Shown here one piece after another: positions 17,014 through 25,719 of a DNA stretch of 64,000 nucleotides. The DNA comes from Flavihumibacter soli (lineage in GTDB: Bacteria > Bacteroidota > Bacteroidia > Sphingobacteriales > Sphingobacteriaceae): assembly GCF_010692725.1 (NCBI RefSeq), contig NZ_JAAFZB010000095.1:372001-436000 (forward strand), in the 5' to 3' direction. The notes beneath the pieces were generated by a model. That model ran no database searches and was not told the origin of the DNA. It was given only the letters and a program-made list of their open reading frames with translations. The stretch's first letter is position 1, and the number at the start of each line of letters is the position of its first letter. Made by a program: the position numbers and the translations under genes.

Positions 17014-17901
17014 TTAAAACGGGTAGGTCACATTCCACAACTGTTGGCTGACGGCGCCGAAACTTTCGTTTGTCAGGTAGAGCTTGTTTTCGGCATTGAA
17101 GCAAACGGCTTCCACCTGGCCGGTTTCCGTGACGGAGCCCATGGTAAATGATTTCGCCGGTGAGTTGAAAAAACGGGTATCATCAGTAAGCTTAGACTCC
17201 CAGAGTAAGCGATCGCCGAAACCCATATAGCCCACCATGATCAGTTTGTTGTCTGTAATATTCACAGCGGCGCCCGTAACCATGCCGTCACTCTTATACT
17301 TCTCGACGAACTTCGCGGTTGAGGTGCCGGGCTGTGGAGATATCGTGAAGTGGTTAGTTTCGAACAAGTCTTTTGTAAACAGGTGCAATTCGCCCTTATA
17401 CGCAATAAGCGCCTCCGCATCAAAATTAACTTTCCCGTCAACTGCGGGATACGAAAACCGGATAACTTCGCTGTCGACCTCGCCGTTACCGCTGATGCTG
17501 AGCAATGCAGACTTTCTGACCCGGTAGATCTGCTTTTCCTCCCGCTTTAACGAATTGTCGCCGATATCGGCAACATAAAGATAGTCCTGGTCCTGGGTTA
17601 ATTCTTCCCAGTCGGTGTTGACGCTGTTTTTAATCTTGATTTCTGCGCTGACCGAACCGCTTTTCGCATCGATCCGGTAAAGAATATTTGCGTTGCCACT
17701 GTCATTGATGGTCCAGAAAGAGTTATCGAAATAGATTAGTCCCGAAGTTTCGTTAACCTTCGCATCCAGCATTTTTACCGAAACCGGCTTCAAAACGGAG
17801 ACCGGTGCCGGTGGGTCGGCTTTGGGAGCCTGTGTGGATTTCTTGCAATTGGTGCTGAATCCTGAAAAGAATATCAGTAACAGGCTTAGGAAGATGCGCA
17901 T
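17014..17901 (-). CDS. Putative lipoprotein with beta-propeller-like repeats
   Basis: A 295-residue protein with a lipoprotein signal (MRIFLSLLLIFFSGFSTNC; lipidated Cys at residue 19). The mature part has repeated strand-rich units such as ETSGLIYFDNSFWTINDSGN, YLYVADIGDN and NFDAEALIAYKGELHLFTKD, like the SdiA-regulated/esterase-like beta-propeller families. Conserved Asp/Glu in WEELTQ and DAEAL suggest calcium or substrate sites, but no reaction is known. The upstream region shares a short divergent promoter region with the Gfo/Idh gene. Confidence 0.75.
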   Translation of the reverse strand: MRIFLSLLLIFFSGFSTNCKKSTQAPKADPPAPVSVLKPVSVKMLDAKVNETSGLIYFDNSFWTINDSGNANILYRIDAKSGSVSAEIKIKNSVNTDWEELTQDQDYLYVADIGDNSLKREEKQIYRVRKSALLSISGNGEVDSEVIRFSYPAVDGKVNFDAEALIAYKGELHLFTKDLFETNHFTISPQPGTSTAKFVEKYKSDGMVTGAAVNITDNKLIMVGYMGFGDRLLWESKLTDDTRFFNSPAKSFTMGSVTETGQVEAVCFNAENKLYLTNESFGAVSQQLWNVTYPF

Positions 17902-17964
17902 ACGTAAGGTCGGTTTTGAATACTCTTAAAGTTAAGATTTACGATTTAGAAAGTTCAAAGCGTT

Positions 17965-17972
17965 TATATTTG
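17965..17972 (+). promoter_or_regulatory. -7 element of the Gfo/Idh oxidoreductase gene
   Basis: TATATTTG fits the Bacteroidota -7 box exactly and ends 4 bases before the ATG at 17977, which implies a leaderless or nearly leaderless mRNA. A clear TTG -33 element is not seen at the right distance. Confidence 0.45.
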
Positions 17973-17976
17973 ATTT

Positions 17977-18990
17977 ATGGATAAACCAATAGCGACCGGC
18001 CTTCTGGCATACGGCATGTCGGGCAAGATCTTTCATGCCCCTTTTCTGGATAAGCACCCCGGCTTCAAATTACTTGGAGTACTTGAACGCAGCAAAAAAA
18101 ATGCACAGGCTGATTATCCCGAAATAAATAGCTACGACACGGTGGAAGAACTCCTAAACCACCCTGAAATAGAACTACTTGTGATAAACACACCAAACAA
18201 TACCCACTACGACCTTGCCAAACGGGCGTTGACAGCGGGAAAGCATGTGCTGATCGAAAAACCAGCAGCAACTTCCGTTGATGAAGCAAGGGAATTGTTT
18301 GAGCTAGGGAAACAGCTGGATAAGCAAGTAATGATCTATCATAACCGGCGCTTCGCAAGTGATTTTCTGGCTACTAAGCGGGTGATCGAGAGCGGCAAGC
18401 TGGGTACTGTAATTGAAATGCACCTGCGGTTTGACCGCTACCGTAACGTTATCGGACCAAAGGCATTTAAAGAAACTGCAATACCGGGAAGCGGCATCCT
18501 GTATGACCTTGGTTCGCATCTTCTCGATCAGGCGATCAGCCTGTTTGGAAAACCACTGAGTTTTCAGAAGACTTTAGGCAGATATCGCCCGGGAACGCAG
18601 GTTGATGATTATGCTCACCTCCACCTGGTCTTTCCCGATCGCCTTAACGTATTTATCACGGTAAGCATGCTGGTAGCAGACCCGCAGCCGGGTATTGTGA
18701 TACACGGAACAAACGGATCTTTTATCAAGTCGTTCTGCGATACGCAGGAAGAGCAGCTGATTGCCGGTCTAAAACCCGGGGATCAGGGCTTTGGTGAAGA
18801 GCCCACCGGCAAAGAAGGCAGGCTGACGATAGTCAATAGCGATGGCACGAAGACTACCGAAGAGATCCCTTCTGAGAAAGGCCGGTACATGGGTGTGTTC
18901 GAAGCCGTTTTTCAGACGCTGAAACATGGTAAAGAATTTCCAGTGCGGGAGGAAGATATTCTTGAGCAGCTCGGGATATTGGGAAAGTAA
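17977..18990 (+). CDS. Gfo/Idh/MocA family oxidoreductase
   Basis: A 337-residue NAD(P)-dependent oxidoreductase. The N-terminal Rossmann part begins GLLAYGMSGKIFHAPFLD; the GMSGKIFHAPF form is typical of the YdgJ/YvaA-like subgroup. LIEKPAATS near residue 92 is the EKP motif whose Lys is catalytic, and GSGILYDLGSHLLDQA near residue 168 carries the Asp/His pair of the substrate domain. Substrates in the family are mostly sugars or cyclitols; this one cannot be assigned. It converges on the methyltransferase gene. Confidence 0.92.
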   Translation: MDKPIATGLLAYGMSGKIFHAPFLDKHPGFKLLGVLERSKKNAQADYPEINSYDTVEELLNHPEIELLVINTPNNTHYDLAKRALTAGKHVLIEKPAATSVDEARELFELGKQLDKQVMIYHNRRFASDFLATKRVIESGKLGTVIEMHLRFDRYRNVIGPKAFKETAIPGSGILYDLGSHLLDQAISLFGKPLSFQKTLGRYRPGTQVDDYAHLHLVFPDRLNVFITVSMLVADPQPGIVIHGTNGSFIKSFCDTQEEQLIAGLKPGDQGFGEEPTGKEGRLTIVNSDGTKTTEEIPSEKGRYMGVFEAVFQTLKHGKEFPVREEDILEQLGILGK

Positions 18991-19014
18991 TAACGACGGT
19001 TCAGTATTGCCTTT

Positions 19015-19752
19015 CTATATTCTGCCGATCCGCGTAAACAGGGGGAAGCAGACTTCGAGCGATCGCTGTTCTCCCCAGGCCTCACGGAGTTTCGAGCTGA
19101 TCGCATCGACCGGGTTATTATTATTGTCCCGGATATAATGCTGAACAGCGGACCAGCTGTTTAAATAACCGATGAGGTGATCGACCTCCCATTTAACACG
19201 GATGGCGACGGACGGGGCCGTGATCTCTTCAAAGGGAAAAGGAATGGTCTGATAGTGTTCGTCGACATACCGTCTTTCAGGATCCCAGTACCGGTCACCC
19301 AATGTCTCTTCATACAACTGCCAAATAATAGCATCCACTTTTTTATTGACTGTCAGGAGGCTGTAACACCAGATCGCTATAAGGGAGCCAGGCTTGCAAA
19401 CCCGGTAGACTTCCTTGTAGAAATTATCAAAATCGAACCAATGGATCGCCTGAGCAACTGTTACAAGGTCAACTGAACGGTCTGGAATTGATACATTCTC
19501 GGCCGGGGTAAGCTGGTAATTGATATTATCCTTTTTTATTGCATTCTCAAGTTGCTTCTGGCTGATATCACTTGCCTCTACCCTGTTAAAGTGGTCGGCA
19601 AGAACTCCGGCTACCTGCCCATTACCGCATCCGCAATCCCATGCAAGGGTTTTACTCTGAACAAGCGGTAAAATAAAATCATATAATTCTGCCGGGTATA
19701 CCGGGCGGAACTGTGCGTAGATAGAGGCGTGGGCTGAAAAGTTGTCTTTCAC
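19015..19752 (-). CDS. Class I SAM-dependent methyltransferase
   Basis: A 245-residue methyltransferase. Motif I is LAWDCGCGNGQVAGVL near residue 36, followed by ASDISQKQLENA (the acidic residue that binds the SAM ribose) and VDLVTVAQAIHWFDFDNFY, the motif IV/post-I region of the Methyltransf_11 family. The C-terminal part resembles trans-aconitate methyltransferase-like/YcgJ-like yeast CRG1 relatives. The substrate is not known. It is a single gene that converges on the Gfo/Idh gene across 24 bases. Confidence 0.9.
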   Translation of the reverse strand: MKDNFSAHASIYAQFRPVYPAELYDFILPLVQSKTLAWDCGCGNGQVAGVLADHFNRVEASDISQKQLENAIKKDNINYQLTPAENVSIPDRSVDLVTVAQAIHWFDFDNFYKEVYRVCKPGSLIAIWCYSLLTVNKKVDAIIWQLYEETLGDRYWDPERRYVDEHYQTIPFPFEEITAPSVAIRVKWEVDHLIGYLNSWSAVQHYIRDNNNNPVDAISSKLREAWGEQRSLEVCFPLFTRIGRI

Positions 19753-19840
19753 AGTGCTGGGTTCAAATTATACGCTGACAATATTTAAAGACAAATAAAT
19801 CAGCTGGCTGGTTTTATCAAAACCAGAAAGTGCAGGCTGG

Positions 19841-20221
19841 CTATTTCAGGACATGATGTGCGAGTACCTTCTGCACATCATACACATTGACCGATTTGTT
19901 GAATTTCTTCGTGATACTTGGCTGTGATTCGCCGGAGATCCAGATCTTCAGTTCGGCGTCCAGTTCAAAGGTTCCGGCGGTTTCAACGCTAAACCTGGAT
20001 ATACTTTTATAGGAGACCGACATGAACTCGGTCTTCTTGCCCGTCAACCCTTGTCTGTCAATCAGTATAAGCCTTTTGGTGGTGAAGATGAAAGTGTCGC
20101 GGATGAGTTTGAAACCAAGTTCAATCTCTTCACCATCGATCAGAAGATTTCCGTAGTCCTTCTTTAATTCATCCTGGTTAACTACACCTGCGTTGCCCAG
20201 TAAAGCTGAAAATAATCCCAT
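19841..20221 (-). CDS. PH-domain protein (bPH_1/YvbH-like)
   Basis: A 126-residue protein made almost entirely of one bacterial pleckstrin-homology domain: the strand pattern LGFKLIRDTFIFTTKRLILIDRQGLTGKKTEF-like region (GFKLIRDTFIFTTKRLIL near residue 37) and the SVSYKSISRFSVET stretch are typical. The family forms ring oligomers and its function is unknown. No signal peptide or membrane segment is present. It stands alone on the minus strand. Confidence 0.85.
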   Translation of the reverse strand: MGLFSALLGNAGVVNQDELKKDYGNLLIDGEEIELGFKLIRDTFIFTTKRLILIDRQGLTGKKTEFMSVSYKSISRFSVETAGTFELDAELKIWISGESQPSITKKFNKSVNVYDVQKVLAHHVLK

Positions 20222-20311
20222 ATAAATCTTTCTTTTTTAAATGCCCTGTAATATAGGAATTGAACAAGACCAATCCTCTGAAGATTCCAGAAATCCTTGG
20301 TATATTTAGAT

Positions 20312-20665
20312 ATGGTTGCTATAGACACCTTTCGGACCATCGCCCTCTCCTTTCCGGAAACGACGGAGCAGCCTCACTTCGAAAAAACTTCTTTTAGGGT
20401 ACAGAAAAAGATCTTCGCTACCCTTGACATTCAAAAAGCGCAGGCGTGTGTTAAGTTATCAGAGATTGACCAGGATGTTTTTTCTTCTTTTAACAGGTCC
20501 GCCATTTTTCCGGTACCCAATAAATGGGGGAAACAGGGCTGGACATTAATAAACCTGAATGAAATAGCAGCGGATATTCTGAATGATGCCCTGCTTACGT
20601 CCTACTGCGGCGTGGCACCAAAGCGCCTCTCAGCGGATCTGAAGGATACGAGACAAGAACCCTAG
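20312..20665 (+). CDS. MmcQ/YjbR family protein
   Basis: A 117-residue member of the MmcQ/YjbR family, small proteins with a CyaY-like fold predicted to bind DNA. Visible features are TIALSFPETTEQPHFEKTSFRV near the start, then KKIFATLDIQKAQACVKLS and the KWGKQGWTLINL block. The ATG at 20312 gives the usual N-terminus; an in-frame TTG five codons upstream is less likely. A TATATTTA element lies just before the ATG. It is followed within 9 bases by a membrane protein gene. Confidence 0.85.
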   Translation: MVAIDTFRTIALSFPETTEQPHFEKTSFRVQKKIFATLDIQKAQACVKLSEIDQDVFSSFNRSAIFPVPNKWGKQGWTLINLNEIAADILNDALLTSYCGVAPKRLSADLKDTRQEP

Positions 20666-20674
20666 ATCAAAATA

Positions 20675-21385
20675 ATGATACCGGATCTTCCACTATACAT
20701 TCCTATAGTCTTCGGGCTTACCACAGTTCTGACACTGATAATGTTCTATCTAGCTGTGAGGAAGTCGCCTGCCGGTGATGCAACTGCGCTCTTGATCCTG
20801 GTGGTATTAACGGTATGGCTGATTCTTCAGGCAGCGGTAACGCTCAGCAATTTTTACAGTAGCGACACAAGGGCTCTCCCACCACGATTTGTATTTCTCG
20901 TTCTCCCGCCACTGTTGACCATACTTATCCTGTTTCTAACCAGGAAAGGAGTGACTTTTATAGACGAATTACCGCAAAAGACAATGACCTTCCTGCACAT
21001 TGTCAGAGTTCCCGTAGAACTTGTTTTATACTGGCTATTTCTTAATAAGTCGGTCCCGCAATTGATGACCTTTGCCGGCCGCAATTTTGATATCCTTGCA
21101 GGTATCACAGGGCCGCTCGTAGCTTATTACGGACTGCAGAAACAGTTGCTCAACAGGAACACGCTCCTGGCATGGAATTTCATTGGGCTTGCATTATTAC
21201 TAAATATCGTGATCCATGCCGTTCTTTCGGCACCCTTTGCTTTTCAGCAACTGGCCTTCGATCAACCGAATATCGCGGTCTTATATTTCCCTTTTAGCTG
21301 GCTACCTGGATTTGTCGTTCCGATGGTTCTTTTTAGTCACCTGGTGGCCATCAGGCAACTGACCCGATCAGATATAACGAAATGA
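20675..21385 (+). CDS. Conserved integral membrane protein, unknown function
   Basis: A 236-residue protein with about seven predicted membrane segments, for example IPIVFGLTTVLTLIMFYLAV near the start and LLILVVLTVWLILQAAV near residue 40. It belongs to a family common in Bacteroidota with no known role and no catalytic motif that I recognise. Its last 4 bases overlap the start of the next gene (ATGA), so the two are translationally coupled; together with the MmcQ-like gene they probably form an operon. Confidence 0.8.
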   Translation: MIPDLPLYIPIVFGLTTVLTLIMFYLAVRKSPAGDATALLILVVLTVWLILQAAVTLSNFYSSDTRALPPRFVFLVLPPLLTILILFLTRKGVTFIDELPQKTMTFLHIVRVPVELVLYWLFLNKSVPQLMTFAGRNFDILAGITGPLVAYYGLQKQLLNRNTLLAWNFIGLALLLNIVIHAVLSAPFAFQQLAFDQPNIAVLYFPFSWLPGFVVPMVLFSHLVAIRQLTRSDITK

Positions 21386-21855
21386 ACAGGAACGAACACC
21401 TTATATATCGTTTCTATACAGCCTTTCAAAAGAAGGATTTTAGAACTATGCAGGAATGTTATGCTGATACAGCAATGTTTAGTGACCCTGTATTTCCGAA
21501 CCTGAACGCTACCCAGGTGAGAGCAATGTGGGAAATGTTTTGCGTGAAAAGCAGGGATCTGAAAATCGAGTTCCAGAATATCAGGGCTGATGAAAAAACA
21601 GGAAGCGCGGAATGGATCGCAACATATCCCTTTTCAGCCAACGGAAACAGGGTAATAAATCATATCACCGCAAACTTTGTGTTTGAGGACGAAAAGATCG
21701 TGAGGCACAGAGACCACTTCAATTTTCATAAGTGGGCCGGACAAGCTTTAGGCCTTTCCGGGAAATTACTGGGCTGGATGCCTTTCGTCCGGAATAAAAC
21801 TCAGAAAGCGGCGATGAAGGCACTGAATGATTATATGAGTAAGAAGAGTCCCTGA
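21382..21855 (+). CDS. NTF2-like / SnoaL-like protein
   Basis: A 157-residue cone-shaped alpha+beta barrel protein of the NTF2 superfamily. The N-terminus (IYRFYTAFQKKDFRTMQECY, then FSDPVFPNL) and the NHITANFVFEDEKIVRHRDHFN stretch near residue 95 match SnoaL-like domains, with the His/Asp of RHRDHF lining the pocket. Members can be isomerases, hydrolases or plain binding proteins; no reaction can be assigned. It overlaps the membrane protein gene by 4 bases and converges on the GT39 gene. Confidence 0.85.
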   Translation: MNRNEHLIYRFYTAFQKKDFRTMQECYADTAMFSDPVFPNLNATQVRAMWEMFCVKSRDLKIEFQNIRADEKTGSAEWIATYPFSANGNRVINHITANFVFEDEKIVRHRDHFNFHKWAGQALGLSGKLLGWMPFVRNKTQKAAMKALNDYMSKKSP

Positions 21856-21867
21856 GGCAGCCGGAAC

Positions 21868-23418
21868 CTATTGCCATTTAAAGATCACGAAATCATTCGT
21901 TTTATTTACCATGCTCATGTTTGATTTGAGATATGCGTGTAGTCCGGGATGTTCCCTCCGAATTTCCTGGTAATGATTATCGACGATCCCGAAGAAGTCT
22001 GCGCCCTGCTTTTTAAGATCATCTAAGGCTAGGATCAAATTCGGATCATCTTTAGGAAGTTCAGACAGCGCCAGACCGATATCCAGGGGAAAGACCCAGC
22101 CTTTGCCGCCGCTGTAATAAATGGCTACCGGGTCGCCGATAACTTCCGCTATAGTTATGACGAGGTCACCAGGTTTCTTCAGGGAGCTAAGCCTGGTTCC
22201 GAGTTTATGGCTGTCGCTGGCAAACTTAGTTTCAAACAGGTAGTCGCGCATGATCCTGACGTTATATGCAAGCATCAATAAAATCACGAAAGCAAGCCTG
22301 GCTTGTTTTACTTTATCGACTGCAGTCCCATAGTTGTAGAGGACAACAAGCAGACGGCCACTGAAAACGGATATTACCGGCAGGAACAACTGAAAGTTCC
22401 ATGGATTATTGATCAGTTCGGAAGCACCAATAAAATAGTACAGCACACAACCCAGGAGCAGGAAATGAAAGAAACGGGGAACTTTACTTTTCCTGGATTC
22501 ATCATCCGCGGCTAGCGGTAACATTAATCCCAAAATAAAGAAGATAATGGCCGGATAACCCAGGATCCAGTATTCCATTATATTTTTGAGATTTTTGAAA
22601 TAGAAATATTCTTTAAACACCGCTGTCCAGTCGTTCCATATCCAGTTGCGTGAACCTGCAAAATGATAAGGCGGGTAGGTAAGTGACAGGTATCGTGCCC
22701 ACAAGTAATAAGCAACAACGGGAATCAATACCAATGCCAAGGTGAGAAGTACGGGTTTGAGACGAGGAAAGTCTTTAACACCCCGCTTTTTGTAAAGGGT
22801 TATGAAGGCATACAGCATTGGCAAACCTATAATCAGCCCGGGAATTTTGGTTAGTATTCCGAGACATCCAATCATCGCGGCCAAAACCAGGTATCGTGTT
22901 TTTTCCTGGTACAGGTATAAAACAAAAAGCCACATGCAGGTGGTCGTGAGAGAAACCATCGCCGGATCAGGAAGGAAAGACCGATCAGTAAAAGCACTAC
23001 CCGGCAAGATCGCCATCATGGTGGCAGCCGCCAATGCATGCTTTTTGTCCCAAACGAGTAAGACAAGCTGATAGAGTGCAAAAATTCCCCATAAGCCAAA
23101 ACTGATGGCAATCATCCGGCCTATCATATCATGCTGTCCGAAAAACTGGTAAGCAATAGCAGCAAGGTAACTTACCGTTTGAAACTCCCTTCCCTGGTAA
23201 CCGGGTCCTACGCCCGTCCAGTTGACCTCGGGATAGAAGATATTCCAGTTATTCAGGAAATAATTCTGGGCCATCATGGCGGTGCTTGCCTGCCGCCAGC
23301 TGAAAACATCAATGAAAGGTTGGCTCAGATGCTGCCCCCGCATGAAAAGGGCGATGACTAAAATGATAATAAGCAGGAAGTTTCTGGATAGGAAAGCTCG
23401 TGCATCGCTAAAGACCAT
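21868..23418 (-). CDS. GT39/ArnT-like integral membrane glycosyltransferase
   Basis: A 516-residue membrane protein with about eleven predicted membrane segments. The first periplasmic loop contains FIDVFSWRQASTAMMAQNYF, which carries the acidic Asp-rich site of PMT/ArnT-type enzymes that use a polyprenyl-phosphate sugar. The C-terminal 100 residues form a soluble domain (KPGDLVITIAEVIGDPVAIYYSGGKGW). It likely moves a sugar from a lipid carrier to protein or lipid at the outer face of the inner membrane; donor and acceptor are not known. A TTACTT-N7-AAGTAA hairpin lies directly before the start codon. Confidence 0.85.
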   Translation of the reverse strand: MVFSDARAFLSRNFLLIIILVIALFMRGQHLSQPFIDVFSWRQASTAMMAQNYFLNNWNIFYPEVNWTGVGPGYQGREFQTVSYLAAIAYQFFGQHDMIGRMIAISFGLWGIFALYQLVLLVWDKKHALAAATMMAILPGSAFTDRSFLPDPAMVSLTTTCMWLFVLYLYQEKTRYLVLAAMIGCLGILTKIPGLIIGLPMLYAFITLYKKRGVKDFPRLKPVLLTLALVLIPVVAYYLWARYLSLTYPPYHFAGSRNWIWNDWTAVFKEYFYFKNLKNIMEYWILGYPAIIFFILGLMLPLAADDESRKSKVPRFFHFLLLGCVLYYFIGASELINNPWNFQLFLPVISVFSGRLLVVLYNYGTAVDKVKQARLAFVILLMLAYNVRIMRDYLFETKFASDSHKLGTRLSSLKKPGDLVITIAEVIGDPVAIYYSGGKGWVFPLDIGLALSELPKDDPNLILALDDLKKQGADFFGIVDNHYQEIRREHPGLHAYLKSNMSMVNKTNDFVIFKWQ

Positions 23419-23421
23419 ATA

Positions 23422-23440
23422 TTACTTATTTTACAAGTAA
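23422..23440. repeat. Short perfect inverted repeat before the GT39 gene
   Basis: TTACTT (23422-23427) and AAGTAA (23435-23440) are perfect inverted arms around 7 bases, ending 4 bases before the GT39 ATG. It could be an operator or a hairpin in the 5' leader. Confidence 0.35.
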
Positions 23441-23542
23441 GATACAAAGTTTACAGTAGCAACAAAATTTTAATCAGACACCCACAGTAAGTGGTTTACT
23501 TTAAGTTCTATTTCCTCCGCGCAGTAATATTCCCGGTAAGAT

Positions 23543-25246
23543 TTATTTCAGCCTGTCCTTTAAATCCAATTTATGGTTCCGCGCTGTATCCTTCGCGATG
23601 TCATAGCCTGCATCGGCATGACGAATCACCCCCATGGCGGGATCATTGTGCAATACCCGTTTGATCCGGCGTTCTGCGTCCTCCGTTCCGTCTGCGACGA
23701 TGACCATTCCTGCGTGGATAGAGTAGCCTATCCCGACCCCACCCCCATGGTGCAATGATACCCAGCTGGCGCCGCCTGCGGTGTTGATCAGGGCGTTCAG
23801 AACCGGCCAGTCTGCCACGGCGTCAGAACCATCTTTCATTGCTTCTGTCTCCCGGTTAGGAGAGGCAACAGAGCCGGTATCCAGGTGGTCGCGGCCGATA
23901 ACGATGGGCGCCTTAACCTTACCATCGGCCACTAGCTTATTAAATGCAAGGCCTGCCTTCTCCCGTTCCCCTTGTCCAAGCCAGCAAATGCGGGCGGGCA
24001 GGCCCTGGAAAGCGATGCGTTCCTGTGCCATTTTGATCCAGCGGCTCAGGCCTTCATTTTCAGGGAAAAGCTCAAGTATTAGTTTATCCGTTTCATAAAT
24101 GTCCTGCTGATCGCCACTTAAAGCAGCCCAGCGGAAAGGCCCCTTGCCTTCACAGAACAAAGGCCTGATATAAGCCGGCACAAAGCCGGGGAAGTCAAAG
24201 GCATTTTTTACGCCTGCTTCAAGAGCGCGACCGCGAAGGTTATTGCCGTAATCGAAGGTTATGGCACCGCGTTTCTGGAGTTCCAGCATTTGCTGGACAT
24301 GCTTTGCCATCGTCTCATATGAACGCTTCACATATTCTTCCGGATTCTGCTCCCGTAGGATCTTCGCCTGTTCGACACTCAGCCCTTCAGGGAAATAACC
24401 AATAAGAGGGTCATGAGCCGATGTCTGATCCGTCAGGGTATCAGGAGTTATATTGCGATCAATGAGCCTCTGCAGCAGCTCCACGGCATTACACACCACC
24501 CCGATAGACAGGGCCTTCCCTTCCTGCTTGTATTGCAGTGCCCTGTCGATGGCAGTATCGATATTAAATTCTATTTCATCTATATAACGGGTTTCCAATC
24601 GCTTGCGGATACGCCATTCTTCCACTTCCGCAGCAAGACATACTCCCTCGTTCATAGTAATGGCAAGAGGCTGAGCGCCGCCCATACCGCCAAGTCCCGC
24701 AGTTACGGAAAGTGTTCCTTTTAAAGAACCGTTGAAATGCTGACGTGCCAGTTCTCCGAACGTTTCATAGGTTCCCTGTACTATTCCCTGTGAGCCTATA
24801 TAGATCCAGGATCCTGCGGTCATTTGACCGTACATCATCAGGCCTTTATCCTCGAGTTCGTCAAAGTGCTGCTGCGTAGCCCATTTAGGTACCAACTGCG
24901 AATTGCTGATCAGCACTCTTGGCGCATCCTTGTGCGTAGGCAAAATACCAACCGCCTTCCCGGATTGAATGAGAAGAGTCTCATCATCTTCCAGGTCTTT
25001 AAGCGCTTTTATGATTAGCTCCAGTGCTTCCGGGTTCCGGGCTGCCTTACCTCTTCCGCCGTATACGATCAGATCTTGTGGTCTTTCAGCAACATCCGGA
25101 TCAAGATTGTTCAGAAGCATTCGCAAGGCGGCCTCCTGCACCCAGCCTTTACAATTTAAGGTTGATCCGTTGGGCGTATTTTTCTTTGTAAGGTCCAGGG
25201 TTTGCGATGAGGTCAGATTCATATTCGTATTGCATTTGTTACTCAT
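23543..25246 (-). CDS. hutU: Urocanate hydratase
   Basis: A 567-residue NAD+-dependent enzyme that hydrates urocanate to imidazolone propionate, the second step of histidine degradation. Family landmarks include [15 protein letters not shown] near residue 62, [22 protein letters not shown] near 98 in part, [20 protein letters not shown] near residue 182 (NAD binding) and [15 protein letters not shown] near residue 501. The ATG at 25246 lies only 2 bases after a TACTTTTG -7 box, so translation may really begin at the second ATG at 25222 ([12 protein letters not shown]). It is divergent from the small exported Cys/His protein. Confidence 0.96.
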   Translation of the reverse strand: MSNKCNTNMNLTSSQTLDLTKKNTPNGSTLNCKGWVQEAALRMLLNNLDPDVAERPQDLIVYGGRGKAARNPEALELIIKALKDLEDDETLLIQSGKAVGILPTHKDAPRVLISNSQLVPKWATQQHFDELEDKGLMMYGQMTAGSWIYIGSQGIVQGTYETFGELARQHFNGSLKGTLSVTAGLGGMGGAQPLAITMNEGVCLAAEVEEWRIRKRLETRYIDEIEFNIDTAIDRALQYKQEGKALSIGVVCNAVELLQRLIDRNITPDTLTDQTSAHDPLIGYFPEGLSVEQAKILREQNPEEYVKRSYETMAKHVQQMLELQKRGAITFDYGNNLRGRALEAGVKNAFDFPGFVPAYIRPLFCEGKGPFRWAALSGDQQDIYETDKLILELFPENEGLSRWIKMAQERIAFQGLPARICWLGQGEREKAGLAFNKLVADGKVKAPIVIGRDHLDTGSVASPNRETEAMKDGSDAVADWPVLNALINTAGGASWVSLHHGGGVGIGYSIHAGMVIVADGTEDAERRIKRVLHNDPAMGVIRHADAGYDIAKDTARNHKLDLKDRLK

Positions 25247-25248
25247 CC

Positions 25249-25256
25249 CAAAAGTA
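25249..25256 (-). promoter_or_regulatory. -7 element of hutU
   Basis: On the minus strand the sequence reads TACTTTTG, an exact TAnnTTTG match, 2 bases before the first hutU ATG. No convincing TTG is seen 19-22 bases upstream, so the call is tentative. Confidence 0.4.
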
Positions 25257-25285
25257 ATGAATTAAATAAATTGGCGGACATTCGA

Positions 25286-25293
25286 TATATTTG
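25286..25293 (+). promoter_or_regulatory. -7 element of the exported Cys/His protein gene
   Basis: TATATTTG is an exact -7 box match. It is only 30 bases from the hutU -7 box on the other strand, so the two promoters are back to back. Transcription would start near 25299-25301, close to the ATG codons at 25301 and 25307. Confidence 0.4.
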
Positions 25294-25300
25294 TATGTCC

Positions 25301-25648
25301 ATGAATATGAGAAATATCAGGAAATCTATCGGAACCGGCATCTCTGTCATTTTGTTACTGTGCTTTTCAGTAACTGTTCTGCCTATGGATTTTTTTCATG
25401 ACCATGCACAACAGGTTGTTTGCAAAGATTCTCAACCAAATAAAACCTGCAAACATTCCACCCATGTAACTGCCCAGAAGGCTTATTGCTGGGTATGTGC
25501 CATTCACTTCGACAGAAACTTTACATCACCTGACCTTTTCGATAACTTAAGCTCACTGCCTGCAGCAAGCATTTTTAGCGAGAATGAGATTACTTCCTAT
25601 TTCTTTGAATGCCTGTTTTCGGCATTAAGAGGACCTCCTCAAAACTGA
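25301..25648 (+). CDS. Small exported Cys/His-rich protein upstream of a TonB receptor
   Basis: A protein of about 115 residues with a signal peptide or N-terminal anchor (GISVILLLCFSVTVLP) followed by FFHDHAQQVVC, KTCKHSTHVTAQKAYCWVCAIHFD: a cluster of His and Cys that looks metal-binding. ATG codons at 25295, 25301 and 25307 are all possible; I chose 25301 because of the promoter position. It stands 71 bases before a TonB receptor with ZnuD-like features, so a periplasmic metal (zinc or copper) role for the pair is plausible but inferred. The family is not one I can name. Confidence 0.65.
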   Translation: MNMRNIRKSIGTGISVILLLCFSVTVLPMDFFHDHAQQVVCKDSQPNKTCKHSTHVTAQKAYCWVCAIHFDRNFTSPDLFDNLSSLPAASIFSENEITSYFFECLFSALRGPPQN

Positions 25649-25719
25649 TACATTCAATAGATCAGTTTTTGTCGCTATCAGCGATTCATTTATTCCATTT
25701 CTAAACCAGTACACCTTTT

